DNA of 64,000 nt from NCBI RefSeq assembly GCF_036324505.1, contig NC_086363.1, positions 5,019,155 to 5,083,154 of the forward strand, written 5' to 3'. The notes below the pieces were generated by a model, which made no database searches, had not been told where the DNA came from, and saw nothing but the letters and a program-made list of their open reading frames with translations. This DNA is from Eleginops maclovinus. Its lineage: Eukaryota; Chordata; Actinopteri; Perciformes; Eleginopidae. Below are positions 1 to 14,010 of the stretch, piece after piece (positions within the stretch are counted from its first letter, which is position 1; each line of letters starts with the position of its first letter). The position numbers were made by a program, and so were the translations under genes.

Positions 1-527
1 TAAGACCTAAAATGCTTTCTTTGGTGTTGGACGCTCCTTTGAACTGAGCTAGATGTTTTGTCTCCACCTAACCTCACTTAAGTGCCGTTAACCCCAAGCA
101 CTTAACCTTAAGCTGCTCTAAGGGCAAGGCATTGTGGGTAACCCTGAGTTCTGACCTTCCTGAGGAAATTGCAATCGTGTAGGAGGCTTGACCTAATGAC
201 GCCTTCCAGGTACATTTGAGCGATAAATCTCAATTACTTTGCCGGAAATGCCACGTAAAGTGTTTTAATAACATATTTATAGGATTTTGGAGGAATTGCT
301 TTGGAAAGACACTCAATTTTCTTTATTTCAGCATCCAGTCTCTAAGCTCTGCTAATGAGATATCACCATCCCCCCAGATGATGAAATATCATCTCCACTG
401 CATTTCAAGGATCTCTCATCAGCATTTCCCCTCAAAGCTGTCGAATAACTGCCAGTCATGTTTATCAATGAGATTTGTATTTTCTTTCATTCAACAGTGA
501 TGTGACTCCTTATTATTTAGTGTTTCT

Positions 528-680
528 TTGAAGGAGGTGGGCTGCTGGACAATGTGTCCCACCCCCTCCAGGACACCCTGTCCGCACTGCGCAGCTCCTT
601 CAGTGACATGCTGCTGCACCCTCGGTGTCTCACGGAGAGATGCAGACTGTATGACCATCATGGCCCCCGGTAGACCCCCA
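528..680 (+). mobile_element. non-LTR retrotransposon (LINE) ORF2 C-terminal remnant
   Basis: The + strand frame reads a stretch like the C-terminal tail of fish L2/CR1-type ORF2 proteins: His-Pro-Leu, then Arg-Ser-Ser-Phe-Ser, then Leu-Leu-His-Pro-Arg-Cys-Leu-Thr-Glu-Arg, then Arg-Leu-Tyr. The family tail has an HPL...RSSFS..LL.PRC.TER pattern before the stop. An AT-rich segment with TTTGTGTATTTTGTAAATTG follows, as in such 3' ends. A few codons between TER and RLY are missing compared with the usual tail. Family assignment is from memory. Confidence 0.5.
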
Positions 681-3600
681 CACATATAACAACACTGACT
701 ATAACACCCCCTTGTTGTGTTAATAACAATACATTCCTGGCCGCTATATTCAGAACGGTTTCTGAGGACTATTTTTGTGTATTTTGTAAATTGAGTGATT
801 TTTGTATTTAGTTTTGTGTGATATTATTAAGCTGTCTTTGGCTCTTCTGCTATACAAATGAATAGTCCCCCTCCTAAAGGTATTCTGGTTCTGATTGCTG
901 TAAAATATTTATTTGAGAAATTCTGTACTAATCATCAATATCAATATTTGCTCACATGGACACAGCAGCAGAAACACGAAGAACGCATGCATTAAGAAGG
1001 ATGATCGAACCTAAAGTACATCACTTTTTCATTACTGGTCCTATTGATGCTAATATTGATCCTCAAAACAAGATGCAGTATCATTTATATTGAGATATTT
1101 GGCTATTGATCCACCTACCCCTAGCCAATCAAACTCCAGCCCAGGTTGAGTTGGACATTAATGTATCCAACAACAAATCTTATATAACTTATCAAATATT
1201 CTCCCCGGTTTGAGTCGCTCTACCGTGTACTTTTTTTAGTTTATTAAAAGGAATATTATTTATTTTTTTGCTAAATCTGCAAGTTAATTTTCCCGCTGTG
1301 AAGGTTACGATGCTTCAGGCGCAGTGACTCACATGAGTTCCTTGCACCCGATCAAAAACTAATCTGCACATAAGCTTCTGTAAAACCCCAACCTGATGAT
1401 TTCACTCCGTGGTATTTAATATTAGAGAGAAATTGATCTGCTCATCTAGGTGATAAATTAACTATGGTTATTCCCCAAATGCTGACCTATTCCTTCATAC
1501 TGAGATGTCTCTTATTCCATTGGTGGTTATGATTGGTATAAATTATGGTTGGCTTTAGTTTTGAGAAGTTATTAGCCACCTCATCACATCGCTGCCGTGC
1601 TCCTGCTGTCCCCTGAAATCTAATACTTATATTTAATTTGCACAACTGATTGTGTCTTCAGAGCAGAATGCATAAACAAAACCCCAGTGTGATTTTTGAA
1701 GCACCATCACAGACAAACTGAAAACAGTAGGGGCCACTTATCAGGAACAGAAATGTCTTTGAGTCTGGTGGTTATTGACATGGCAGACAATCGTGTATTC
1801 TGCCTATTTTTGTATCACAGATGGCTATAATGGCCGTCAATCTTTTCACAGAGAAGCTATTATGTCAGTTTGTGGATGTGCTGGAAAACGATGTGAAAAG
1901 TTGTCTGTGTGTCACGGGGTCATTAACGGCAATCAATCAGGACTGCCGACCCCTGGCTGCGGTCTGCCCAGCGAGAAGCAGCGGAGATCAGTCGATGATA
2001 AGACAGGTGGCGGCTCAATGGAAAGCTTCATTAAAGTGAAAATAGATGAGGTTTTTATTGCCTCATGATCATCATTTTAACAGTAGTGGGGGGGGGGGGG
2101 GTTGAAAGGGTTGGACGATCAACAATAGTGAATTATATTCCCCACCAGAAATCACATAGAGTATTTAATATATGGAAGATAAAAAGAGAAGTTCATTTAA
2201 ATTATTAAAATAACTTTACTAATCATGAGTGAATTCCTGTTTTTACACCGCTGATACATTTCTTACATGCTTTTTGGAGACTCTCAGAAAGTCCTGATGC
2301 ATATGAGGAACTATAATCTTATGTCCCTTATAGTGAACAAAATCCTTTTAAATTAACCACATGAAAACATAAAACTTGTTGCAACTGATGCTCCTTTTCT
2401 TTGCTGACTTTTGGGTTTCGTTTTCAGTAAGCTGAAATCATGTAGTCTATACTGGTGGCATATGTATTTCAATACATCAGGAAAGATTAAGAACTTGTAG
2501 TTGCATAGCATTTGTGTTTAATTATGTACATCTGGAAAGAGGTTCCTTATCAGTACCTGCAAACATTTTACATATATACCCCAAATCTGTCGAGCATAAA
2601 TGTCTATCTTATAAATCCCTTTACTTCCAGAGAAACACAAATATATTTCAGCTAAGGTGTCTTACTTTTTGCAGTAAAGCAAATAATTGACCTGCAGGCT
2701 TCCTAAGTGGAGTTGCACACTTTCTACAATAATAGAGCTCCTTTTTTTTAAAATGGCTATTCTGAGTCATCAAAAGTTTTAAAAACCCAGACAATGAAGC
2801 CTTTGAAAGACACAATTCAGCACATCTTCAATCAGATGCCTTGCTCTGGACAAAAAGACTGTAATTATTTGGCTAACGCTTCCTCTTTGGTGTGCTTTAT
2901 TCCAATTTAGCCACTGCCTGCTGCGATGGAGATGGAGTAGCCCGAGCATATTCCTTTTATTTTTCTGCACTGACAAGCCAGCAGTAATTGGCATGTTGAG
3001 ATTTTGACAAGAAACAAAAAGGGAAAAAATTCACCGTCAGCCACCGACACACTCAGTCTGTCGTGAAGCTGCCGGGGTCTGAAAGTGGTTTTGAAAAACT
3101 CAATTTGACTTCAATCTGCACACTCATATACACTCTGAATTTCCTCAGGCATAAAAAAGGAAGAAAGAGAAGATTTGAAAAGTCACTCTCATATGAACCT
3201 TTTCGATACCTTAATTTTAGATGCCTGAAATGTTAGCATGTAATTGGTTTGTATAATTGGAAATGGTTACTTTGCTGCAGTGATCATAATAACTTAGCAT
3301 GAAATTAGCATGATATTTAGAGTTATGTAAATGATTCCACTCTGAAGTTAACCTCCTGCTCATATTCCCATCCGTCAAATGCTTCCTGGCATAACTTGAG
3401 ATCAAATTACAGAGCATCCCAACATCCTGAGTGAGTGTGCAGAGGGTTGTAATGTGCAAACATAATTATCTTTCTGCCACCGGGTTATGCATGCTACCAT
3501 GCTATGTTATCTGGAATCCTCTCCCCTCTGGGTCTATTGATGCATCAGTCCTTTAATGGCCACCACCACCCTTGTTTAATTGCGTCTAGTGTGTGTGTGT

Positions 3601-6600
3601 GCGCATGGTGCTGTAATGATTACTATACAAAAACCAACACCCGTGATCACACACAGGAGGTTTTTGTATTTGTGTGTGACTACTAATCAGTGGAGACATT
3701 TGTCAAAGAGGCTGCCTCGTGTGGCGTTCACAGCCGTGTAATTAACCCAGAGGACCAAACAACACCTTCCGACTTCATGGCCTTGTGATATATCGTGCTT
3801 CACTGCGTGTGTACCGCACTGACTGTAACATTTGCTCACTAATTAATCAGCTTAAAAGCGTCTTGAGTACACTGCCAAGTTCTTTAATTGTGTATTGAAT
3901 GGAAATAACTTGCACTTAAAAGGTTACAGAAAGTGACATGGATTTTTAGATTCAGTTCGATTGACTTGGATCCTAAATTCTCAAATTGCACCTCTTAGAA
4001 CTAAATATTGAGAGATGATTATTAAGTCATTTTGATTCAATAACAGCAACCAAAGTAAAATATATGAAGTGAATTGCAAATATGAATACACATTGGACTA
4101 CAGAATCAAAATCTGTTTTTCACCAAAGTAAAAGACAAACAGGAAAGGGACAGGGTGCGAGAAATAGAGTTTGTTTGTGTGACTCAAGAAGAGGCAAAGC
4201 TGCCAGGAAGGGGTAAGAAATAAGTTTGAACACAAAGCAAATCTTGTCTTCTCGCAATTCAGTACAGCAACAGATTTGATAGCAAGTCCATTTTTTTCTG
4301 TTACTCAGGTCTGTTTATGAGCCTAATACACTATTCCCTTCTCACATCCACATAGTCTGCAGCTTTGGGAACGAGCCATGGAAAATGATTTACGAAAGTT
4401 TGCTATGCGAGACATATGGAATAGACTACTTGATGCTGAAATGCTGTTTTGAATTTCTGGATGGCTGTCAGCAGAAGTGACTCTTATCCAAAGGAGCTGT
4501 ACAGCACTTTACTTTCCATGCAGCGCAGTTTAATGGCTTCAAACAAGCAGCACCAGCAGGGCTCTGGCAGAGTGTGATTTCATGTTCATGTCATACCCTG
4601 TATGTGGTTTATCACCTCGTTATCAGGGCCAAAGGGTCAGTTCTCTGACATTAGCTGAATCACGATGGCCTTTAACTGTCCTGAGAAATGACTCGCGGTC
4701 TCCCACTGCTTTCCTCCATCACTTTGACACCTTTAAATACCATCAGACGAACTAATGGGCCCGATGCTCAGTGGCCAAAAGGATGATTATTTTGGTTGCA
4801 TGCATGTTTATTATAAAAGATTGAAGGGCAAAGAGAAGCGTAAAATGTTATATCTGTGTTGGAATATTTACACTTTTGCAACTGAGCATCTGTGTGCATT
4901 CTGTCTCCAAACACACGTGACTCTTTGCACGCAAGAGTAAATTATTGATAGATTGGAGAGCGAGTGGAGTGACATTACTCTACTCCATCTGCTGAGTTCA
5001 GTTCAATACTGCTTTCAATTCCTGATCCTGGGATCTGAGGTAAGAGGTATTTTTGCTGCCGGTTGGCAACATTACCGAGTCTCTCTCTTTGTTATTCACC
5101 CTCCACCTCTCAGTGCACCATTTTTGTTTCACATCAACTATATTTTTATTCATGCCTTCACTTTGTCGCTGTAGGAAAGTGCTCGACACAGCAACGAATG
5201 TGTGTGTGAGTTATTGTCACAGAGATTGAAAGCGTGTGTGTGTTATCTCCCCCCGTGGCTGCCCTGAGGAATAACTGTCCAGAGAGCTCCTGGTGCTCGG
5301 TAATGGCATGCTGCTATCTCCCTCCACGCTGAAAAAGAAATGACTTTCCAACGTTGTGGCTTTCCTTGACAACAACATCGAGTGGAGCCTCATCGTTGAG
5401 ATCCAGGCAATCACCATTTTCATTAAAAGTGACTATTTCTACGCCATTTGGTAGAGTAACATAAAGAGAGAAAGTTACAGTGCAAACACATGGAACTGGA
5501 TAGGGACTTTGTAAAAATGTAAATCAGGGACTTTTAGTTTTCAGCCCTTCATTCCCTGGTCCATTTTAGTGATGAATTTTCCAATTTCATGAACGGAAGT
5601 TTTTCCTTAGTTTGAGTTTGGTATGATGTCCAGCATAAATTGTGTCATGGGCTTGACTAGTCCTTGGTGAAGCTGAGATAAACCACACTGCTGCTTTATT
5701 GAAACGGGATAGGTTTAAAAAATGTTCTCTTGTCTTTGGCTTTTCAAGTCAAAGTGAACCGTCAAGAGCTCTTTCTCTCCCTGATATATACTTCCTGTCT
5801 GGCTGTGTTGCGCATCCCCAGCCTCACTCACTTGTTCATTGCAGAGAGCTCGTGTCTGCCATCGCCTCTGCAGAGTGTTTTTCCCATCATTCTTCGTCAA
5901 TGCAGACACTTGTAACTCGTCTGCCTAAGGGCTCTCAAGAATTGAAAGCAGTAGCATCTCAGGACCTACAATCTGCACAATGGCAAAACCAATGGGTGTA
6001 TTCATCTCTTGGGACTGACAGAAAAAAAAGGATATAGCTCTGAGACGGAGCTGGGATGAATGGGCCTGTCCTCGACCCTGGGAGGATACAGAAGGCTGTT
6101 GGAGCAATGTCTGGCTGCTGCACTATCTATCAGACCAGCAGCTCCTCAGGGGCCGTCTCAGCAATTGATGGCACTCGTCGATGCAACAATGAAATATGGG
6201 GGTCCCTCCACAGGGCTGGAGGGAACCTGTGCTGCGGTCGTTGCTCCTCGAATACTAACGGCAAGAAGTGGATTGTCTCCTTGATTCAAATGTTATTATT
6301 CTCTTGTCCCATGGCAGATAAAGCTGTCTGGCTCTGGCCCTTATTTTTCCACTTAGCAGCAGCATTTCATAGTCATCACACTGAAACTAAAAGCAGTAAA
6401 TAAATGCAAAATTAATTCATTTATGATGTTGTTCTATTTTGAGGCTGTTCGCTGTTTCATGCCAGATGAATATCTAATAACCTCTGGCTGATTTTGCTCT
6501 GAGGTAAACACCTCTGGTCCCAGAAAAAGTGCCGTGCCAGAACATCTTGGTTAAAATAAATGTCCCTCCCTGAAGTGCTCAGCCAGTAGATCCTCAGCAG

Positions 6601-9600
6601 ACAGCAACATTGATAAATTACTCCCCCTCCTCAGATCTTTGGCACCAAGGAAACCCAGCCTTTGCTCTGGGGTTTGTTCTTGGCTTGGAGAGGGCAGACT
6701 GAAACCTCCAGAGACACAAACCCTGCGGGGTAAATTGCATAAATACCATTTTGAGTGCAATGCAGATGGGATTGATGGCACTGCCTCATGGGGCGACAAA
6801 TTATTGATCTATCTATCTTTAAGTTAATTTTGCAATTGACATAAGTAAACCTTGAAAGTAATCGGTAATTTGTCTTTTTCTCCGTGCTATCAGTGTGGCT
6901 CTATTGATCTGTTTACTTTGGTGCAGAGTAACTATTATCTCCAAAATTCTTGCAAAATTTGCAATTTTTTTGTAGAAATATTCATGCGCCTGAGGATAAA
7001 CCCCGCTGACCGATGTTATTCCTTGACTCTTTTCATCTAACATCAGCTTATAATTAAGGTTTTCCAACACTTCAGTTTATGACCAAATGCCTGTAATAGA
7101 CACGTACAAAAGGCAGACTTCCTGCAGTACTGGCCTTTGTTCAAATCCGTCCCCTGGTCCCTTCACTGCATGTCTTCTCTGCCCCCTTCCACTGTCCACA
7201 TAAAATGAGAATAAAGAATTGATTGAAAAGGACATTTTTCACAGTGTTGTTTCTTTTGAAATCACTTGTGATTAGGGAATAATAAATCATTTGAAACAGC
7301 GCCATGACGCCTTCCACAGAGGGGCACGTAAAGTGTAAACGAGAGCTCAGTCTCCTCTCTAATTGGACCTTTGAGGATGTGATGTAGACGGCATGCTTTG
7401 TTGGTGACTCTGTTGGGCAATTCCCACCCCACTATCACTTACACAGACCCTCAGAATCTCTCTTATATAATCACAGGCTTCATACCAACAGGCACACACA
7501 CATTTAAACCAGTGCAAATGATCGTACTATCTATCTTTGACAAACTCCCACGCACGGCCCTTACGTTAACCTGGTAGTCCATTACGAAAAGGTAGTGAAC
7601 TGCATTGCTCTCGGTACATATTGCAAAAAAGACGGACAGACTTTAAACAAGTCAGAACATTTTGGAAGTGATTAATGTCAAAATAAAATCCTGGTCATGT
7701 ACTGCATGCACAGCACAAATCAGCTGACGAAAGACTTCTCGGTGTGCATATTTAAAACTGTGAATCATGAAACAAGAACACCAAGTAAGCGGGTTCAGCT
7801 TTGAGATACAATTGAAATATATATCCATTACAAATACAGTTTGTCCTAAGGGATTTAGGCAATATGCATACAAAAATACCAACTGTGTTTCCCTTCTGGT
7901 CCTTCATCACCTCCCAGGACCGGTTGCAGAGCTTGAAATTAGCACCTAAAGAAATCAGCCTGTAAACACAAGACAAAAGGTATGCAGTTTTTCTAATAGA
8001 TGCATGATTTGTTCAGGAGAGTAGAGACGGGTTGTAAAAGATGAGGCTGAAGCCCCTCAGAACACGTCTCTAAATGGTGTCTAAACAGATGGTGTAATTA
8101 TTTGTTCACATCAGATTCTCAGCCTCTGTTTTGCCCAACTATCTTCAGAGATAGCCTAGGAGCCATGCAAAAGGGTCAGATTAAAACTTCCACGGGTTCT
8201 TCTTACATTTCCTTCAGTGCCAGTACAAGATAACACATGAGGGGTGGGGGGGAGAACAGGAACGAACAGACGAAAGAGCCAGAGTGCTTTGCTTTCAGAG
8301 CTATTGAAGTCTCTATTTCCATTCAGAGTCGTGCCTTTTGGCCTGTTTCTCAAATCTCAGCCCACATCGTTTCGCTCAGAAAATGTTTATGAACTGTTCC
8401 CCAGGGTGAGGGGATTTGGTCGTGGCCAACAAAACCAAACATATCTTTTTCTTAATCCTGCAAATGAGCTCTGGTCAGGTTCACTCTGCATGCACTGGGA
8501 ATATGAACTGATCAGCCATGGTCTTACTTTTGTGTGTGTGTGTGTTTGTGTGTTTTGCTTCATTTATCAGCCAAAGTTTGGACAGATTTCTAACTCTTGG
8601 CATTTTACGGTCTCTGCTGTATCTGCAGAAATGACTTACAGTAAGAAACACTCCCAACGCCCACACACCTCTTCCTGCCTTATTTCCCATTGCTATAGTC
8701 CAGCATTTATATTAATCATAATTAGCCATTTCAACAATGGATGTGTCTCATTAAATTTCTGTAAGAAGCCACGGTTTTTATTGTAGTCCGCAAAACCCTA
8801 CTAGTAGCTCTGTGAAGCTCTACTTGCTAACATCAAAATGTGCACAACAGCAATGCTAACTTTCTGATGCTAAGCAGGTAATGCTAACAAGTCCCCCATC
8901 TTTGGATTCTTAGCTCACATCTTAGCCTACATTTTTTTGCCTTTGTATAACTTAAACGACAAAGCGGACGCACTACACTTTTTACAGCTCATGATTTTGT
9001 TCAGAGAGACTTCAAAGCACTAATGTGATCCCCAAAAGCTTTGGCAATAGTCCTGACATGATGAGTGCTATTTCAAGTTGAATCCTTGAAGTGTTAGGTA
9101 AGATTTTAATGAGCGCTTGTCGGAAAACACCCACACACCCGTTCCTATTCACTGCTTTCTCTAACAAATTAGGAAGGAAGTTGAAACGGTCACGGTCTCA
9201 TATTTAAAAGGAAATGCCAAGTGTTTTTTTTACTTTGCAGCCTTTAAGTTATTTGTTTGTAGCTAGTGGTTGTTGTTGGATAAATGACACAGGCAAAGTT
9301 TTTGTTGTGCGTTCTTTGGTTGCAATTATCAAAAAGTAATTTTATTCAAAGACAGACAACAGCTAATTAGGGACATACTGAGCTCAGAGCTGTTTTGCCA
9401 AAAACAGAATAATGTGAGTTTACTCTGTGGTCTGGTTTATCTTACTGTGTTTTTGTGGGGATAAAATGACATAGAAACTTTTTAGGATACATTTTAGTCT
9501 CTCTGGAATATCTAAATGTCATTTCCAGCTCTGACGATGATGATAACCATGATGTTAATGATAATAAAAATGGCCTTTTTACCTCTTGTTTGATGAGTAA

Positions 9601-10374
9601 ATATAGGATAAGTTGTTATTTCATGCCACAGTAATTGCATTTGATGTAGGCAGAACTCCTATGGGTGAACAGGAGGGGTACAAATAATCAGCCTCCCCCT
9701 GTGATGATTACCTTCTCTCTGCTAGGTATGGATGTGTCTGGCTTTGATACGCGAGGTCAGCTCTGTTGGTGTCCGCTGCTGGGAGCAATGAAAACCTGTC
9801 TGGATTGATTGTTGCCCAGGGAGTGTTTGGCCTCAGTTTACACCGTGCTGTCTGTGGCTCGCTGCCAGGCAGAACACCTCAATCACCAAGAAAACTTCTG
9901 ACCTCAGGAATTCATCATTTCAGAGTTGCTGATGACATGGTGTTTCTATACAGTGCTGTAGCTTAAGAATAAATCATGCGAAAATTGATGCCCGGTGTTG
10001 CATGGTTGTTAGACAGATTGTTCCTTTGAGTTGTTTGGGGGAAAAATACATGTCTAGTTGTTTTTGATCCCACAATGATTGATGTACTTAAAATGCAGAG
10101 TAAAATTAAACTAGAAAATTCGGATACATTTTGACTGTGTGACTGAAACTTGGGTGCGCGTCCCGATGCTCACATTACCACCGCTGAGTAAGTATTAATA
10201 GCAATAGTTGTATTGGTAAGGTACAACAAAGAATATCCAGAAATACCTTGTTTTCCCAGGCTTTTAAGAGAAAGTTAGAAAACTTGATTGATTACGGCCT
10301 CATGAAGAAGGAGTTAGAATAATGAGAAAATAGAGGGACATTGTTAAAAGTCGAACTTTGGAAAAAATGTGTTT

Positions 10375-10545
10375 TTGGAGCAGAGGGCCTTTTCATTGGA
10401 GACATAGAGTGAAAGGTGGAGACACAAAGGGAGGAGATTGCCCCGAAATGATCGGCCAGCTCAGGACTCAAACTGGCCTATGAGGCAGCAGTAACCGCAT
10501 ATGGGCCGCCAGCTCTAGCCACTGATCTAACTGGTGGCCCAAAAA
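10375..10545 (-). mobile_element. tRNA-derived SINE, degraded
   Basis: On the - strand the segment begins with a tRNA-like head containing AGATCAGTGGCTAGAGC (A-box-like) and CCAGTTTGAGTCCTGAG (B-box-like, compare GGTTCRANTCC), spaced about as in a pol III promoter. The body then runs towards lower coordinates. Similar heads are widespread in teleost SINEs. A run of nine or so A residues on the + strand sits just beyond the head. Boundaries are approximate. Confidence 0.5.
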
Positions 10546-12491
10546 AAAATGCATAATAAGCAGCTCCCGGGGCAGGATGGACTTCCTGAGCGGGGCCTTT
10601 TTCCTGATTGAACTCCAGTGTCCAGCTAATACCTTTATTACATTTGTCTACAGCACTTCTACTCATGCACAATATTATATGCGGAAGATTATTATGCTTT
10701 TTGGGGTTTTCCCTTTACTGCAGTGTGTTGGAGGAGTTCTCAATTAGAGGAACAGGTTATTAATAATGGAGTTGAACAAAATAACCAAAGAACAGCAGTT
10801 ATTTTGTCCACACACACTGCAGGTGGTCACTGTGGATGTCCTTGGAGAGACGGGGGCAATCAGCCGAACATTAGCGCAAGTCTTGAAGCAGCCCTCCACT
10901 CCAGCTCACATCTCCCAACAACAAGAGGCACATTATTTCCAGCATTCAACAAACAACCAAAGAGTGGCTAAAAATATATTTCTTGTAACTTGAAAGAAGC
11001 TGTTTTTCCATCTGGGACTCCAGCTGGGGCAATCATCACACTACCATTTACAGTACATATATGCAAATACAATACTAACCAATGCCACTTAAACTCAGCT
11101 GATTTAAGGAGGTAACGTGATGCATCTATAGTGTGTAAATGTAACAACACACCAGAATTTAAGGGCAGTTTAATAGAATCAAAGCACGGTGTGAAATACT
11201 GAACCCCTTCTCATTCAGTTGTTTACAGTAGAATTTGGATGAGATATAACCTCTATCAAAGGAAAATGATTAGCAATACAATGAGCTTCTTCCTACAATG
11301 TGAGGAGTGATCTCCACAATGTCTGTGCTTTTGTGATAAAGATGTGATTGCATAAACCATTAGGCTGATTTAAATCTTTTTACCAGAGGCTGAACTCTAG
11401 ATGGATTGGTTTTGTATTTCCAATGATGGATTACCATATTTCTAACAGTGTTCTGTCTTGCTCCGTTAGGCTCATTTGCTCACAGTGCAGTAGTTTCAAA
11501 GTCAAAGGGGTCAAGCATGTGTTTCATAATTTTAGTTTTTGACTTTTACACCGATTGATGGAAAAAAGTCCAGGTTACTTCTCAAAAATCCTGATATATT
11601 ATGACTTGTTCTGCCAGTATTTAAGGCAGCGTTACATGAAAAATGTCAAAAATGATGTCTTAATTTGAGTTTATTATACTACTTAACAAATACTTCCCCG
11701 AGCGGCTAGTATGGCTGCAGAAAATGAAACCGCAATAGTTAGACAATGGTAAGAATGAGATTTAGATTGGACTTGATCAAATAAAGTTATAAAAAGTCTT
11801 CCATTTATCTGACAGCGAGACATCAGCCCTCGTTTGTTCCCTAGTAGCTAGAACAAACACAACTAAGAGATGTTTGCACAGCTGCTTTATCATTGAAAAC
11901 ATGGCTGTAACTTCCTGTTTAACACACTTTTATCACCACTTAAGCACAGTATTACAGTCATCTTGTTCTCACTTTACCCAATAAAACGAATGCAGTGTTC
12001 AGAACTCAGCACTACACAAACTCGTAGTATCTTTCTCCGAAACATATTGGTCTTTTTTCAGCAATAGCCTGTTCTGTATAACCAATTGTGAATGATATGA
12101 GCGGTAGCCATGGGTGAGTACTTTTGAAGTACATTCGACCACTGATTTTTATATTCCATTTATATCCGTTGTAGGAGAACAAATATGAGTTGTTTTTCAA
12201 ATCAGACTATTTTATTTTGTGGTCCAGATTCCTGACAGGATTCATAATTACTGAGGGATGGCATCGGCTGTCAGACGGAGATTCACCGGCAGTCAACTGT
12301 GTCAGAGCCATCCTGTTGTCATTACACTTCCATTAACAGCCCCATCACCCTGCTGCCAGGTGCACTGGGCTGAAACCAGTAAGACTCATCATCAGTGTCT
12401 CCATTCCTCCGTATCTGACCTTCAGACATAAACTGCAGGCAGACGGCTTCACTCTCCACACTCAATACGCCCACTCTGGGTGAATGGCAAT

Positions 12492-12493
<2 letters not shown>

Positions 12494-12535
<42 letters not shown>
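12494..12535. repeat. (GT)n microsatellite, 42 bp
   Basis: Uninterrupted GT dinucleotide repeat on the + strand. Confidence 0.97.
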
Positions 12536-12538
<3 letters not shown>

Positions 12539-13966
12539 AAACACTGTATGTGTGACTGATGCCCACACACATGCATTCTACTTTTAATAAGTTCGATGAC
12601 TAAATTGACCTTTACCAAGTTGGCATGGTAATCCTCTTCTCGAATCAAGAATAGGGATGATATCCTGCATGAGATATTAGATTTAATGTGGGATTACCCC
12701 AATCATTTTATTGCAGTGGTCTTATGGATGTGCATGTTCCCGGACTGTACGTGCCCAGACTTTGTTAAACAACTTCCATCACAAGGGAGATTCATTTTCA
12801 GAACTTTGAGATTGCGGACTTTGACCGAAAGTCCACGTATCATAGATAGCCTCCTCATGCTATCAGGAGTTGTGCATGTTTTCATTTTCATTGCAAAGAG
12901 TTCAGTAGAGGCACGAAATATAAATATGAAACCTGAACTTGAGCATAATAATGCGATCCTATTCTGAAATTGTGATTCTACAAAAACCCAGACAAGCCTT
13001 TATTCTCAGGGGATTCAGAGTGTAAAGATAACATTACAATTCTGCAAGCCTTCTTAGAAATATGCCAGATGGATACAATAAAAATGCAAAAAGAGCGTTA
13101 TTTCTGGAATACCCGCTGGCAGTCCGATCTTAAAACTCTTCGCCTGATGTGATCGGCTCCTCAGAGAGCCATGTGATATCTGCAGCGGTGGGATTTAGGC
13201 TCTGCAGGGGAGGAGAGCTGCCCTACTGAAAGGAGAGCTTGGTCTCAGAACGAACGTTTACCCGAGATGACACATACAGCACACCTACACACACACATTC
13301 AAGCACACACCAAAGCATCTATACATACTACACTTTCCACTGTTTCCTCTTAACATGTACAACTACAGATACATGCAGCGTTGCTTCGTATTGATCACTA
13401 CCTCATACTGCAGCAAACCAGGACTAAAACAAACACTGGTCCAGAAAGGGATAAAAGTATTGCAAACCCAAGGTTGAAACACCAGTGTGTTTTCACCTTC
13501 ATATAGGAGGAAATCATACATCCAGAAATATATCTTTGTTCTTGGTGATGTTAGTATTCTATCATTGGACTTTAAGATGCATGGAGAACTGTGGGAACAT
13601 CTACACATATACAACAAATCAATCAAAGCACTACAACAACACTGGACCAAACCAGGGCTGAAACACCTGTGTATTTCAACCACCATAAAATTATTATTGG
13701 TAATAATAATGGATTTTTGGTCTTGTGGGTCTAACAGCAGCCATTGCTGTTTTGGACCCTCAGTATTACCACCCATAAAATGAGCGACAATTTCAGGATT
13801 ATTTAACTGAGTCCTCTAAAACAACATTTAGGCATGCAGAGCAACTCTTGATAACTCAATAACCAACAGCAGTTTACTCACCATTTGTGAGTTGTTGTTT
13901 CCTTGGCGGTGTGGATTATTACGATCATAAATATGACATTTATGAGTAACAGGGTCATACATTCCT

Positions 13967-14010
13967 AAAGTGTGTGTGTGTGTGTGTGTATGTGTGTTTG
14001 TGTGTGTGTC
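13967..14010. repeat. imperfect (GT)n microsatellite
   Basis: GT repeat broken by TGTATGTG and GTTTGT interruptions. Confidence 0.85.

Noticed and set aside
5699..6403. Two open frames of 112 and 115 codons on the + strand
   Set aside because: No recognisable domain, no splice-site or start-context support, and the overlapping frames on both strands are equally open.
8244..8786. 180-codon open frame on the + strand
   Set aside because: Runs through a GT repeat, low-complexity composition, no family resemblance. Most likely chance.
13363..13783. Overlapping frames on both strands of 137 and 98 codons
   Set aside because: The region has loosely repeated CAAACCAGG/CTGAAACACC phrases; the frames look like a by-product of a decayed repeat.
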